A DNA stretch of 64,000 nt from Viridothelium virens (GCA_010094025.1 ML991772.1:248001-312000), one strand, 5' to 3'; positions 9,775 to 22,056 are shown, counted from the stretch's first letter. A program made the numbers and translations. The notes: a model not told the origin generated them from the letters alone.

Positions 9775-12700
9775 TTAATTTGCTTCGTTCACCTCCGCAT
9801 CAACGTGCAACCACTCCGCAATCCACTTCCGCATCCACACATCCCCCACCTCCTCGACCTCCCTCAACTTCGCACTCGCATCCATCGTACGCGTCAAGTC
9901 CAACTGATTCGACTCCTCCCCCTCCTCCACCAAAGCCCCCGCAAAAAAATCCAACAACTTCAACGCCGGCCGCTTGGCCACCAGCGCCGCCAGCTCCTCC
10001 TCGCTCTTCTCCCCCTCCTCGCTCCTCCGCAGCCTCGCAAGCCACTCCCCCGGCGCCACGACCTCCACCTCCTTCCCCGCCAGCTCCTCAATCGCCGCCC
10101 GCACGCCGGGGAGCAGCGCCCCCCAGCTCGTCGCGTGCGCATTCTGCGGATGGAACACCGCCGCCCCCTTCCCCTCCTCCTCCTTCTCCTTCTTCTCCTT
10201 CCCGTCCGCCGCCGTCGCCGCCTGGGGACGCAGCGCAAGCTCAACAAGCACCTCCGCGAGCCGATCCACCGGCACCCAATCGATCCTGCTGAGGCCGGGC
10301 CCCAGGCTGTCAGGCAGCGCGCCCATATCCATAGAGCTGAGCACGAGGCTTGGGAGCCACTCGGCGGGGTTCCAGAGGCCGCGGCGGCGAGCGGGACCGG
10401 CGACCTGGCCGACGCGCGCGAAGGCGGTGGGGAGCTGCAGTTGGGAAGAGGCGAAGTCGCAGAGGAGCTCCGAGAGGTGCTTGCTCTCGCCGTAGCCGTT
10501 GGGTACTGGGGCTGTGGAGTCGCGCAGGACGGCTTCGGGGGTGAGGTGCGATGGGGTGTGCAGGTTGAGGACCGAGGCGATGGAGGAGATAAAGAAGGTG
10601 CGCGCGGTGTGGTGGACGCTGGCGGAGAGGGAGAAGAGGTTGACGAGGCCGGTGAGGTGCGGGCGGAAGGTGGAGAGGGAGAGGTTGAAGTTGACGGGCC
10701 AGGCGTTGTGGATGATCAGTGTTGCGCGCTGACAGAGCGTGTCGTACGTGGCTGGTGGGAGGCCGAGATGGGCTTCAGCAAGATCGGTTTTGAGGAAGGT
10801 GACTCGGCTTTTGGTGAGCTCGAGCCCGAGATCGGCAGAATCGCTGCGGCGTTGCTGGATTTCGAGGCCGTCGTCTCTACGGTTGAGGCAGAAGACGTGG
10901 TCTACTGTTGGATCGTCAAGAAGAGCACCTAGAATGTAGGTACCAAGAGTCCCCGTCGATCCGGTGAGAACAACGGTGGCCTTTTCGGGCTGTTCTCCTA
11001 TGGCAACAGACCGAGGAATCTTACGGATCTGGTCCTGGAATTCCTCGAGAACTGAATTCATTGACTGTTCTCGATTCTGAACGCGGTCGACTGTCTGTGA
11101 AGCTTGTTGGTTGGCCTGAAGAGAATTAATTGCTTCTGAAAGTTGGGTGATCGATGCATTGCTGTACACAGTCGAAGTGGCAATATCTGGCATGCTGAAA
11201 GTCTTTCTCAACTTTCTCGTGATCCTCAGAGCCAACAGTGAGTCCGCCCCAATAGCGAAGAAGCTAACGTGGTCATCCATCTCGGAGTTTCCCAGTACTT
11301 CGGTAACAATATTGCGGACACTCTTTGAGATTGCCTCAAGGCCTTGAATTTGAGATCTTCCAATGCAATCTGACTCTTCATCTGGATCCATCTCTGCGTC
11401 CTTATAGAGTTTGTCGAGCTCAGCTGAATATTGCTGCAACGTAGCTGCTTTCTGGACAGTACCTTTGCCTGCGCGGATGGCAGGCTTTTCTCGACTCATT
11501 GGTAAGATCATAGCCTTTTCAACCCTGGCGTGCGCTGGAGCCATATTGTTGGCCTCCTGAATACTTGGCCAAACTTTCTCAATGAAAGCAGCCTCCTCTG
11601 CTGTGCTCTGCGGGGCAGCGTTGGGGGCAGGCTCGAGCATCAAAGCTGCCTGGAATCGTTGAGTGCCGACAACAATTGCGGCTACGACTTCGGGATTTCG
11701 AGCCACAATATGTTGCTCCATCGAGATTGGGTTGGTCTTCTCCCCATTTTCGAAAACAATGATGTCATCAGCACGAGCATGCCAGCGCCAAAAGTTGGGC
11801 ATTGTAGGATGCCGTTGGAAAAGATCACGGCTTCCGTACTCTTGTAGGTCTGGAAAAATAGCGAACGTTGACTGCATATTCTCCTTTTCTGCGCTGCGGT
11901 TAATGAATAGCTCGTAGCTTTCATCGGCGATCTTTCTGAACTCGACGCCTATACATGGGTGATAGGAGATGTATTTCCAGTCGTATGGGTCCGTGATCTC
12001 TGGCAGGAGTTGCGGCGTGAGTCCCATTTCGGATGATCCATATTGGCAAACTATTGGCAGTTTCGAAGCCACCTTATTACCAACAGCTTGGGGGAGGTCG
12101 CCACCAGCGTAGAGACAGCACTCAAGATTTCGGGAACAATAATCAAGTAAGGCCTCATTTTGACTCATTTCAATGATAATTGAGGGAACAAGCAAAGCCA
12201 CATCGGCAGCTGTTTGGTGAAGAGCATCGACCACCCCCTGAGCGGTGACAATGGCATCGGACACAGGAGCAATCATAACCGTGCCAAATGGTATGGCTAA
12301 ATAGAAAAAAGTGAAGAGGCAAGCAGCGTGGAATGGAGGGAAAGAACTCATCACTCGTTTGCCTTGCATCAGTCTGTACACGGACTGATACCCTGCTGGA
12401 GGATCTTGGACCAGAGCGTTGATGTTTCTGGTCATAGTTTCGTGCGTATAGATCAGCGGCTTCGGAAATCCCGTAGATCCCGAGGTATGAATGATCATAA
12501 ACGGCTCGGAACGCGCTTCATCGAAAGTCTTTCCGAATTCGAAGTGCGGATGCTCCTGGTCGAGTAGAGTCTGAACGGATGGTACGGCAAGATGTTGCAT
12601 GCCATGTTCCTGGAGGATTGCACTAACAGCTGCCGGCTTGGGATCTGAGGAGAGTAGTTTGGTGCACTTGAGCCTTTCGAAGAGCTTGACATGAGCCGCT

Positions 12701-13032
12701 ATACTGTTGCGTGGAGAGGTCAAGAACAACACGTATCCCGCCTTGATAGCTGCCAAGACTAACACCGTGTACCGGATATCGTTCGGGCCAATGTAGGTGA
12801 GGACCTCATGTTCTTTCGACTGGCCTAGCGTATCAGATAGCCACCAAGCAGCTCCGTTAATGGCATTGGCAAAATCGCGGTATGTGATCTGTCGGTAGCC
12901 CTCGTCATAATTGAGGGGTGAAATTGGAAATTCGGCATAGAGAGCTTGGGGAGTCTCTCGTGCTACCTGGTCGACGACGTTCGGAAGAAGATTATTTCTG
13001 CACTGAGCTCGTTGGGTATGTTCGGTCGCCAT
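9775..13032 (-). CDS. NRPS-like adenylate-forming reductase (A-T-R)
   Basis: A single uninterrupted frame of 1085 residues from the ATG at 13032. The adenylation domain (about 20-540) has the ATP loop HTSGSTG near 182 and later AGGDLP and YGSSEMG. The carrier domain has GADSLLALR with its phosphopantetheine serine near 598. The reductase domain (about 685-1060) has GSTGTLG near 691 and a YGESK catalytic pair near 847-851. This is the layout of Lys2-like carboxylic acid reductases that adenylate an acid, tether it as a thioester and release an aldehyde or alcohol. The A domain is the NRPS-like stand-alone type with no condensation domain, and the lysine-pathway N-terminal domain of Lys2 is absent, so this is a secondary or accessory enzyme. 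The last third of the gene is far more GC-rich than the rest. The substrate is unknown. Confidence 0.92.
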   Translation of the reverse strand: MATEHTQRAQCRNNLLPNVVDQVARETPQALYAEFPISPLNYDEGYRQITYRDFANAINGAAWWLSDTLGQSKEHEVLTYIGPNDIRYTVLVLAAIKAGYVLFLTSPRNSIAAHVKLFERLKCTKLLSSDPKPAAVSAILQEHGMQHLAVPSVQTLLDQEHPHFEFGKTFDEARSEPFMIIHTSGSTGFPKPLIYTHETMTRNINALVQDPPAGYQSVYRLMQGKRVMSSFPPFHAACLFTFFYLAIPFGTVMIAPVSDAIVTAQGVVDALHQTAADVALLVPSIIIEMSQNEALLDYCSRNLECCLYAGGDLPQAVGNKVASKLPIVCQYGSSEMGLTPQLLPEITDPYDWKYISYHPCIGVEFRKIADESYELFINRSAEKENMQSTFAIFPDLQEYGSRDLFQRHPTMPNFWRWHARADDIIVFENGEKTNPISMEQHIVARNPEVVAAIVVGTQRFQAALMLEPAPNAAPQSTAEEAAFIEKVWPSIQEANNMAPAHARVEKAMILPMSREKPAIRAGKGTVQKAATLQQYSAELDKLYKDAEMDPDEESDCIGRSQIQGLEAISKSVRNIVTEVLGNSEMDDHVSFFAIGADSLLALRITRKLRKTFSMPDIATSTVYSNASITQLSEAINSLQANQQASQTVDRVQNREQSMNSVLEEFQDQIRKIPRSVAIGEQPEKATVVLTGSTGTLGTYILGALLDDPTVDHVFCLNRRDDGLEIQQRRSDSADLGLELTKSRVTFLKTDLAEAHLGLPPATYDTLCQRATLIIHNAWPVNFNLSLSTFRPHLTGLVNLFSLSASVHHTARTFFISSIASVLNLHTPSHLTPEAVLRDSTAPVPNGYGESKHLSELLCDFASSQLQLPTAFARVGQVAGPARRRGLWNPAEWLPSLVLSSMDMGALPDSLGPGLSRIDWVPVDRLAEVLVELALRPQAATAADGKEKKEKEEEGKGAAVFHPQNAHATSWGALLPGVRAAIEELAGKEVEVVAPGEWLARLRRSEEGEKSEEELAALVAKRPALKLLDFFAGALVEEGEESNQLDLTRTMDASAKLREVEEVGDVWMRKWIAEWLHVDAEVNEAN

Positions 13033-13098
13033 GATATAGAGGAATGACAGTTTCCAATGATGATGGAGTTGTATCCATCGGTGGATTGCCAACCCCAA

Positions 13099-13105
13099 TT
13101 ATATA
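13099..13105 (-). promoter_or_regulatory. TATA box of the reductase gene
   Basis: On the minus strand this reads TATATAA, starting 73 bp upstream of the ATG at 13032. It is the only strong TATA match close to this start. A real TATA box would fit a regulated rather than housekeeping gene. Confidence 0.4.
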
Positions 13106-13747
13106 CGCTCAAAGCCATGATGTAAGGAAGCGCCCTGATGTCAGGGCCGCCTCAGAAGTTCCAGGATGTTAAACTTTCTCGAGGCTCGTTGACAGTGAGA
13201 CTTTCCCTCTGACCGGCGGTTCGGATGCAGACAAGAAGTGTTCGGAAGATTGGGGATGGGTAGATGGGGTGGATGGCACTGCGTGGGAAGTCCGAGAAAT
13301 GGCCGCCTGCCTGAGTTACTCTACGGTATCGTTCCGCCATCCGCCATCCGCCATCGCACACGCCGACGATTGCCGTTGCTACTTCTTGCTCTGGCGGAAG
13401 CTTTCTCCTACATCAATAGCTAGGTATTCCTTCCGAATTATTTCCTGGCTGCTTACAACCGTGATTCCGGTCAAGGGAAACTTTCGAGCAAGATGTCATC
13501 TCATTGTGTATTCTGCTAGCTATCTACGTGCATTGCCTCGGATTACTATGCCCATGCCCATGCCCATCAAGTATTTTTTGTGTCGTCTTATGTGGTATTT
13601 TATCCCCCTGCGGGCTTCTGCAACATTGTCCATTGAATTTTCTTCACCGCGTTATTCTCAGCTATATCCGCCGACTGCCGTCATATGCTCATCCGTTTCA
13701 TCCGGGTCTTCATCCTCGGTTCTGATAGCACTCTCATTGTAATCACT
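13106..13747. other. Intergenic, reductase upstream region
   Basis: This holds the upstream promoter of the reductase gene and the 3' UTR of the helicase gene. A threefold tgccca repeat lies at 13549-13566. No gene is seen. Confidence 0.4.
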
Positions 13748-16700
13748 CTAAAGCACAATCACCGCATCACCACACTGGGGGCACGTCATTCCGGCAACAT
13801 CCAAACCATAGCCCTCAATTGTGAACGGGTGCCCGATCGCGCAAGTGAACCACTTTCCCAGTGGACTGGATCCGGAAGCTATGTTGGCTGTTGTGGTCAG
13901 GCGTTCCTCGGCACAAATCTCGTACTCCAGCTTTCGACCATCATCAAGCAACCTTCGTGCCTGATGAATTTCCTTGAGCATACCTTTAGTCTGATCTTCG
14001 TACACCTCGGCTGTGGCAACCGCATAACGTAAATGGTAATCCGCACCCTCCAGTAAACGTTTGGTCGATTGCGAGTTTCCAGTACAAGCAATCTCGAGCG
14101 CCGCGCAGCGAGCCCAGAAGGTGTGGCCCTCAATTGCCTGTAATGGTTGGCCACGAGCTCCAGCATTGTCAATGAGATCTTGACAGTCCTTGCGAGCAGC
14201 ACTGAGATCCATACGTAGCCTTGGCTGAGGGACCTCGCGAAGTCGGAGTGCTAGAAAGTCCGTAAAGATTGCAAGGTCGCAGCGGATGAGCAACGAGATG
14301 GCAAGGACATGACCTTGAGTCTGCATGATTCCGGTGCTCGTGCTGTTCGCATTTGCCATGTCTACTTGATGATCTCTCTGAATGACAGCTCGGAAAAGAC
14401 GTGTGAATGGCTCCTCGTCGCTGCAAATACGATGAGCAAAAAGGTTAATCGAGCTACGTAGGCCCAGTACCGAGGCATAGCGACTCTGATAACTTGGAAA
14501 GCTTCGGACTACGTCCAGGTACGTTGCGCGTGAGCCTTCGATTCGCAACAGTTGGACCCGCAGGTGTGGAGGCGTCGGTGCCGCCACGAATGACTCTCGA
14601 CTACTCAGAAGTTGTTCTTCTTTTGCAATCATCTGCTGTGAGAGTGGGTAATACGTCTTGTTCGCCCAGATGAGAAGTTTCTTCGTTGAAGAGTCCAAGA
14701 TTGCGCGTCGTACAATACGACCATACCGAGCCACACCTCTAAGCGAAGAGCGACAGACCGGACACGCCTTCAATTCTCCACAGGAAAATGGTTGTGAAGA
14801 GGACTTCAGCCGTGTGATTCTGCCATCTGGCTGCATTGCGTAATGAGAGATCATCTGCATGAGACCATCCATACTCTCAATCGTCTGAACATGGCCGCAC
14901 TGGGGCACGATAACAGGAGTCCGGTCCAGGTCGACGTCCTTGTATGCGCTCTTATCAATGAAATCAACAACCTGGCCCTTTACCTTTTGCGGAGCACAAA
15001 TTTGACAATAGCTCTTATCTGGGCATGGCTCTCCGCATACAGTAGGACCTGTTGGACAAGAATTAGTGATCCAGTCTTCCACCTTCAGATACCCGGAATG
15101 CAAACAAGAGACGCTTCAACTTACAACGATGACCACAGGACAGTGTTTTCTCGCAGCGTTTCTCGCAGGGCAGCCAATCACAAGGCGCTGCACATGGCAT
15201 AGTACAATGACCTTTGTGAGGACATGCGGACGAGCACCTTGGCTCCATGCACGGCGGGCAAGGCTCCCCACAGAGTTTCCCGCACTTTGAATGACTGCAA
15301 GCATTCTCGCATGGAGCAGTACAAGACGGACATAGGCTACCTTTGTGACACTTCATTGCGCATCTGTGGCTGCAAGTGCTGTATTCTTGTCCACAAATTT
15401 GTTCGCAGGCGCCATGCTCTTCGCGCGAGACACTTTCCTCTGAGCATTCTCTGCACTTATAGCAGGCCTTCTTGCACGTATGTCCACAGCTACGCATCAC
15501 GCCGCACTCCCCTCTGCATTTGAAAGACTTGGTAGTGACGTCCGTATAGCAAGGCACCTTGATCGTGTGCCCACAACCAGGTACAATTTTGTCAACCTTC
15601 GCCTGACATTTGATGTCTCCTTTCTTCTGCGAAAGCCAGCAAGAAACATTTTGAGTGTGTCCGCACGCCAGCTCGATGTCCTGAACGATGACTTCACAAT
15701 TCTTGGGACAAGGATCTCCGCACGGTTTTGGACACGGATGATCACATTTGGTTCGTGATCTCGGGCAACGTTCCAGACAGTAGACAGCACTATGCAAGAG
15801 ATCTGAGTGACAAATCTGCTTACAAGCGTGGCCGCATCTAAGATCTTTACCGCAGGGCTGACCGCAGCCTCCTTCTGGAGCCACGAGGTGAAAGTCTTCC
15901 GGCTTCGCAACATAGATCCTAGATTCAGGATGACGTGGACATTGAAGCTCAAGGCGCTCGCCAAAATTATCATCTTGGTCGAGCATCTTGATCACACGTG
16001 CCCACATGTCGACTTTGTACGAGGTATTGGCGTTGCCAATGATGTACATCCCGTGCTTGGCGCGCGATAATAGCACATTGATTCTGTTTGAGGTGCGAAG
16101 AAAGCCACATTGTTGTTCCTTGTTGCTTCGGACCAGAGAAATGACGACAACTTTGGCTTCCTCACCCTGGAAGTTGTCGACAGTCGACACCCTCAATGCT
16201 TTGAGAAGAGTCGTCTTTTCAATGAACGTCTCCGGTTGCATATCTTGGTCATCCAGTTCGTCAAGACCTGCCTGCCCAAGTTCTTCGACATCTCGTTCGC
16301 CGAGTACGATTTCGTAAGATGATCTTAACCTTTTCCGCAATCTCATGAGTTGCCCCAAGTAAGGCGTGAGGACAGCGATATCTCCTTCTCCATAGACATT
16401 TTGTTTTACGAGATGTGAAACTAGGGCGGCGACAAATTCGACTTCAAATTCGTTAGAGTACGAGGCTGAAATCAGTCTCGTAGGATCCTGGGTTGTCTCG
16501 GGCTGCTGATGGTGGAACCAGAACAACCTCTTCCTCATGCCTTGCACCATCGGATAGTCTTGTACGGCCAATGAGTCTTTGAGATTAGGATACAAGGTTT
16601 CCTTGATCAATCGTGAAATCGACGGGTCCATGCGCCGTTGGGTTTCGAGAGTACTGAAAGGCAATTGGACCGACCCAATTTGAGGTTCAACGAGACGTTC

Positions 16701-19700
16701 AAACAGAGACACATCTAAGGAGTACTGCTCGCCTCTCGGATTCTGGGAGTTGAGATCCCAATTCTGAACTTTGGGACGCAGTTGCTTATGGTCTCCAACG
16801 AAGATCGCATGTTCAACAGACGGAAGAAGCGTGGTTAGAGAGTGGGCTTCCAGGACCTCCCCTGCCTCTTCACAGATGACTACCTTTGATGACAAGCGCC
16901 GCAAGAGGTCCAGATACTTGGCAAGACCTGTAGTTGTGACGCCAACTACGTGAGTCCTTTGGAGGCAACGAAGATTACGATCCATCCTGATTTTTTCGTA
17001 TTCTCTCTTATTTTCCAGATATGTTACGTAAGCATCCTGGATTCGAGCTTCGGCGTCGTTGCGTATTTCGGACATCCAGGCATCCTTCAGTGAATATCGT
17101 TCAGACCGCGCCATCTGATGCAAGCTGGTAGAGTGCAGGTCTTCGAGAGACCGAGGCATAGAATTTACAAAGACATCTACCCCACGGCGAACCTCGCCGT
17201 TGAGCCAAGCAGAGATGACGAGCTCTAGATTGCCATGTATATTCTCCGTATATCCACTGAAAAGCTCATCATGGTGCTGCGGATATCTGTCTTCGAGAAA
17301 CCGCTTGACCGCCTCCCAATTGTCGGTTTGACTAAGGGCATCCAGACATTGGTTAAGCTCATCAATGTCGTGCATGAGTATCTTTTTAGTTTCCCAGCTA
17401 CGCCTGCTTTCTGTTCGTGTCGAAGACATCGCTTCCGCGATATTACGTAGATTGAATTCATCCATCATGCTTGACTTTGAAAAGCCTCCTATTCGAACAA
17501 TATCCTGGATGCCGCTCGTGACAAGCTCCTCGAGAAGCTGGTCGAGCGCATGATTTGTGCAGCACACACAAATGATTGGCCCAAGATTTGCCGCTTGGCG
17601 ATTATCGAGGAGAACCCGGATAATCGAGACGCCAGTGTAGCTCTTACCAGTTCCAGGAGGGCCTTGGATCAAGGCTAGGCTATGCGTCAAAGCTTCTACC
17701 AGAGCCTTAGCTTGAGTATCGTCAAGTGTTGACCTATCCTTGAGTCGCTGAAAGTCGAAGTTGGGGCTCTTGGCAGATAGTACGAGATCTTTGTCATCGA
17801 CAACGGAGCTCAAGCTGAAATTGAAATCCTTTTGCATGGCATAGCTTGGAGGAGCAATCTTGTGGTGTCCACAAACTTCGCTTGACTCAGGAGCCAAAGT
17901 ATCAGAAAACGGAAGATCCAGAGACTTGGCCATGTCCTGCAAAGCAAGGAGTGTAGCCTGGAATGAAGGTAACAGAACTCCTGGAAATTCCACGAGGGAT
18001 TCTCTTTTGAAAAGGGGAGATCCACGGAAGCGACCTAGAATTTCCCTCAGGCTGGCCATTTCACGTTGAACAGGCTCCAAAGTCACGAATGCGGAGTTCT
18101 GGTCGCGGGCCAGTAGCTTGAGATTTTCTTCCATCGCTTTGGCATGGAGGTTTGATCCTTTCGCTGGTTCAATATTGATGGAGCCGCAGACGCTGCAAAA
18201 GATCGCCGACCCATTGGAGTCAATCAGACAAACTAAAGAATTCAGGTCAAGGCGTTTCGCCATCTGCCACCATTCCCTTCGCTTGTTTATGGATGGCAAT
18301 AACCGGACAGCTGGAGGCTGATCAAATTGCACTACAAATTTGAGACCTCCATGGGTATCGCATCGTATATGCTTGAAGTTTATGTTGTTATAGGTGAGCG
18401 TACGCAATCTTCGCGGTACGGCTCGCGAATGGATGGCGTCAGGGTTTTGCATCCTCTTAAACTCAGCTGATACCTCGTCTCGAAGTTGTCCGACTGTGTC
18501 CTCCCGTAGCAAGCGAAAGTGCCAATCGAGTAGACCTGGCAAGCCTCGAAGATGCCAGGTTGAAGGGTCTCGCGATGGTAAGTACTCCTCTCTCTCGGAC
18601 TGTATTTCTTGCGAGGTCGGCATAATCTTGATGCCACAGATATCTTCAGAATCGTTGTCATGGCGTGGTCCTTGCTCAGCTAGCTTACCGGGAAGATCCG
18701 CAAAGAATTGAAATTCCGGAGCAAAGACCTGGGCCTTCTCACGATATATCTTGTCGCGAGCACTGGGGATTGTCTGACTGAAGCGGCGGCGGATCCGCTG
18801 CAAGTATTTGCGGGTAGTGAGAAATGCAGTGTCGCCGTCGTCATTGTCAACTACCTCACAGACGGATTCCATAAGCTGGTGGAGACTTTCATTGACTAGG
18901 GCATTCTCGTTCCATTTCACGGTTTTAGAGAGCACTATTGCAACACGCTCGTACGTTTCAGCTACGGACGAGTCTCCAAGATCAAGACAAAGGGGGTCCT
19001 TCAGAAGTGCAAAGATGTTGGCGAAGAATGGAATACCGCGAGATCCGTTTGGTCCATAAACGAATTGATAGATTTTGACAAGGGGCGCTTCGAGAAATGC
19101 AGATGCAAGAATTTGATCATGAGAGATCAATTGCAGGAAAGGCAATATCTGCTCGCTGAATGCTTGGGTCCAGGAGGCAGCGGATACTTCGTCGAAAGTC
19201 GAGGTCACTTCGTTTACCCTGCGTAGGCCACCTTCTTGTGATAGAAGTGTGATGACTTCCTGCATCAGATTATGGTCGCTCCTGGCAAAAGCCAAGGCTT
19301 TTTGAACGAAAAGACCAAGCTGGCGTAGAAGAGGCCTGTATGCTGCAGCATCTTTTCGAGGGACCATACGCCGCCAAACTAGAAACTGCTCCTCGGATAC
19401 ATTGGGTCGACTGTGCCCCTCCTTGGTGAAATTAGTTTTGTTCTTTCGGGGGCTGGCCCTGGAAGGGAAAGATGGTGCGTATGACACAATCGAAGGTGGT
19501 TGTGATCGCGAACCGTTGAGTTGCGTCTGCTGATAGCGTACGACAGACGCGTAGGTCGACGGTCGTTGTTCCGTAGTTTCAATACATATGTCTGCAACCT
19601 TGACATGTATTCTTTCGGTCGACATTGTCGTTTCATGGGCATGATATGGGATAGCTCCAGACGGAGGCTTCGTAATACTCACTTGTGGTGTGGAAGAGAT

Positions 19701-19964
19701 GGTCTGACTGGGGTTTCCATTGAGAACAGAACGTGTAAGTTTTTCGAGCTTTCGATTTGGATCAATGTAGGTGAGGACATCGCTCTGCGCGGTCGGAGAT
19801 GTGCTGAGCGGAAGTCCTGTTTCATCCCTCAAGCTTTTGAGGTTTCCCACACTGTACTGAATTCGAGGCAAATTTGGTGGCTTTAGGATGCCGTTTTGTC
19901 TTTGCGAGCCACGCATTAGTAAAAGCCGTTGTGCCGAAAGTGAGGACTGACTGATTTTCTTCAT
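13748..19964 (-). CDS. sad-3: NF-X1/RZ-finger SF1 helicase (Hrr1/SAD-3/ZNFX1 family)
   Basis: A 2046-residue protein in two exons, 19964-15125 and 15048-13748. The 76-bp intron (GTAAGT..ACAG) sits inside the zinc-finger array and keeps the frame. The UPF1-like superfamily 1 helicase core has Walker A GPPGTGKS near residue 770, EEAGE in the motif II place near 1030, VDNFQGEE near 1261 and the SNRINVLLSRAK motif VI. About twenty Cys/His clusters of NF-X1 type (CGHTC, CGEPCPPC and similar) follow, roughly 1370-1660. The C-terminus has an RZ-type finger, GKWFTCAIGHPF...CPQCG, as in human ZNFX1 and RNF213. Family members in fission yeast (Hrr1) and Neurospora (SAD-3) act in RNA silencing; SAD-3 is needed for silencing of unpaired DNA in meiosis. 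Start choice is uncertain: 19964 is the first in-frame ATG, but the frame is open a little further upstream after a TAG acceptor-like site. Confidence 0.9.
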
Positions 19965-20494
19965 CGAAACTCGCCATGGTGTACACGCCCCTGATCGAAG
20001 CTCAAGAGTAGTCACTAGAACAGAAGGCTACTGGCTTTTTGCATAGGTTGTTACATTGAGTAGGCTTCGGGATCTTGAAAGTAGGATTGGTGATAAAAGT
20101 AGCAGTGAAAGGACGTGGAAAGGTAGTGGAAAGGTAGTGGAGGAGGCGAAAGTGAAGGTGAGAAAGTGAGATTCAATTGAACGGCCTCAGTCACCGAGAT
20201 AGGCAGGCACTCCAGAGTAGTGACGCGTTCGGAACGCAACTATCCTGACCCGAGGCCAGCCGCCAAATATCAACATTGAATCAGTCAACAGTCATGCATA
20301 TGCTTTTGAGCTAAGAGCTATCATCTACCTACCGCGGACGCTCGAAGCGCCCGTGGGCCATTCCACTGTCTTGTATTCGTTTCCCGCATCTCTCTCACCT
20401 GCGGAAACAGTTATCTCATGAGCAAGTAGAGGTCATCCGAATCTAATCAAGGCAGAGCGTTGGTGTCTTGAATATGAAGACCTCATTCTATATT
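19965..20494. other. Intergenic between helicase and cap1
   Basis: It holds the helicase promoter and the cap1 3' UTR. A short tandem repeat, gtggaaaggta, occurs twice at about 20115-20136. No gene is seen. Confidence 0.4.
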
Positions 20495-21596
20495 CTACCT
20501 TGAGCGTCCTCCACCAATATCTTGACCCAACTTCATAGCATCGTCAGTATTTCTTGCAATTGTGAATTCAAGGGACTTACTCTATAGCCGCTAATCTTAT
20601 CCCACTCGATTTTTTGCCGTGTAATAGGCAATTGTCTTCTCAATCCCTTGAACGTTCCCTCATTCAGGGTTCCGAATGCCCGGTTGAGATCCTCCTGGTA
20701 CTTTTTCTCCGTTATGGCGATTTGCCTGGTAATTTCCGTAGCCGATGCTGACGGTGAAAGACTCGAAGAGACTGGCCTGTCGGTTAGAAGTCGTACATTG
20801 CCATCTTCATAGTAGTGTACATCGACCTTGATGGTTGCATCGAGGGCACCCGAGGACGGATCGTATAGATAGCTTGACCGCCACCTTCCATTCCAGAAAT
20901 TGTTTGGACTGTATTTGTTTGCAACCACAAGAATCGCGATCCTCGAATCATTCTCTGTAGGGAAGACGCCAAGGGTTGCCGAAGGATAGTGCTCTTGCAC
21001 CTGAGCCGGTACTGATTTAAGAAGCGATTTACTATGCTTACATTAGAAAGAGGCTGGCAAATTCAAAGCACTAAAAGGGCAGACATACACTAGGTCAGCG
21101 TGGCTGGACTCTAAGGGGTACGATTGTACGTCTGAAGCATTCTGGCTACTATAATCGTACTTGAATGAGCTCTGGCTCTCTGTGTCGTAATAACGTGCAT
21201 TTCCCAGCGCATTGTATGGACTCATTATGACCTTCAATATATTGTCAGCTTAATTTTCCCCGAACAAATTCAATACAACTTCATGAATGCCTACCGCTTG
21301 ACTGGCCCCTGGCAGCTTCACCGTCGTGAATTGCTCTTCATTGTATTTCTGAAACGCAGGCTCTAGTGAGCTGGCGGTCTTTGGATCTTCTCCAGTAAGG
21401 GTCTTGATGTCTAAGACGAAGCACCGTTAGTGGAAGTGGTATTGGTTCAGGGACTACACTGCATGCCTGCGACGACATCCTGAAGCTATGGAAATATTAG
21501 CGCAAAGAGACTGTGAATCCACTTGAACGACTCACCTACCTCCCCTGGAGGAGCAGCCTCCACAAATGATGCTATAGCTGAGGAGCTAGAAGCCAT
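20495..21596 (-). CDS. cap1: F-actin capping protein subunit alpha
   Basis: This is the alpha subunit of the CapZ heterodimer that caps actin barbed ends. Six exons give 273 residues: 21596-21540, 21485-21467, 21410-21295, 21231-21089, 21031-20581 and 20530-20495. Their lengths (57, 19, 116, 143, 451, 36) sum to 822 with consistent phases. Family landmarks are the N-terminal FVEAAPPGE, then LPGASQ, RYYDTESQSSF, NNFWNGRWRS, the actin-binding LRRQLPITRQKIEW and the C-terminal IGGGRSR. Exon 2 is a 19-nt microexon encoding LQDVVA. The following intron appears to start with GC (GCATGC) rather than GT, since only that junction keeps the family-typical VVADIK sequence. The last exon encodes just eleven residues. 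Confidence 0.93.
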
Positions 21597-22056
21597 GTTT
21601 GGTCGCGGTTTATGCTCGGTTGATGGGCTTTTGAGATGTACGTCGTTGTACCTCTCGGGACGAGGTGGAGCTACTAGTTACCGCAGTGGCTTAACAAGGA
21701 TCGATAGACTACCCAATCACGTTCATGTACTGAATGGTTACCGGTTTTGTGCTCTCGCTGCTTTGTTAATATATTTAAAATAGGTATCTAATTCGACAAA
21801 ATATCATTAGGATACCACATTCCACATTCATTCATATGCAAATTCAAAAGGTTTGCATGGATATAAGTAAAATTTTGATGATGCTCATGTCCTCACGAAT
21901 GCCTATCAAACAAAATACAACAAAACGATATCCGCCAAGAATCCTAACTAGATACCTCCTTTTGCAATCCCATAAGTAGGGCATCTCCACCAGCGCCAAG
22001 CTAGAATTTGGGCATTGAAATCAATGAGGGTAACCTCCAAGCGCCAGAAATCGACT
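21597..22056. other. Intergenic, cap1 promoter side
   Basis: The 460 bp upstream of cap1 and downstream of the serine-rich gene are AT-rich, most clearly from 21770 to 21900. No gene is seen. Confidence 0.4.

Noticed and set aside
9805-10932. A 375-codon plus-strand open frame
   Set aside because: It lies antisense to the reductase domain of the adenylate-forming reductase and is rich in Arg, Leu, Pro and His, as expected from a GC-rich shadow frame.
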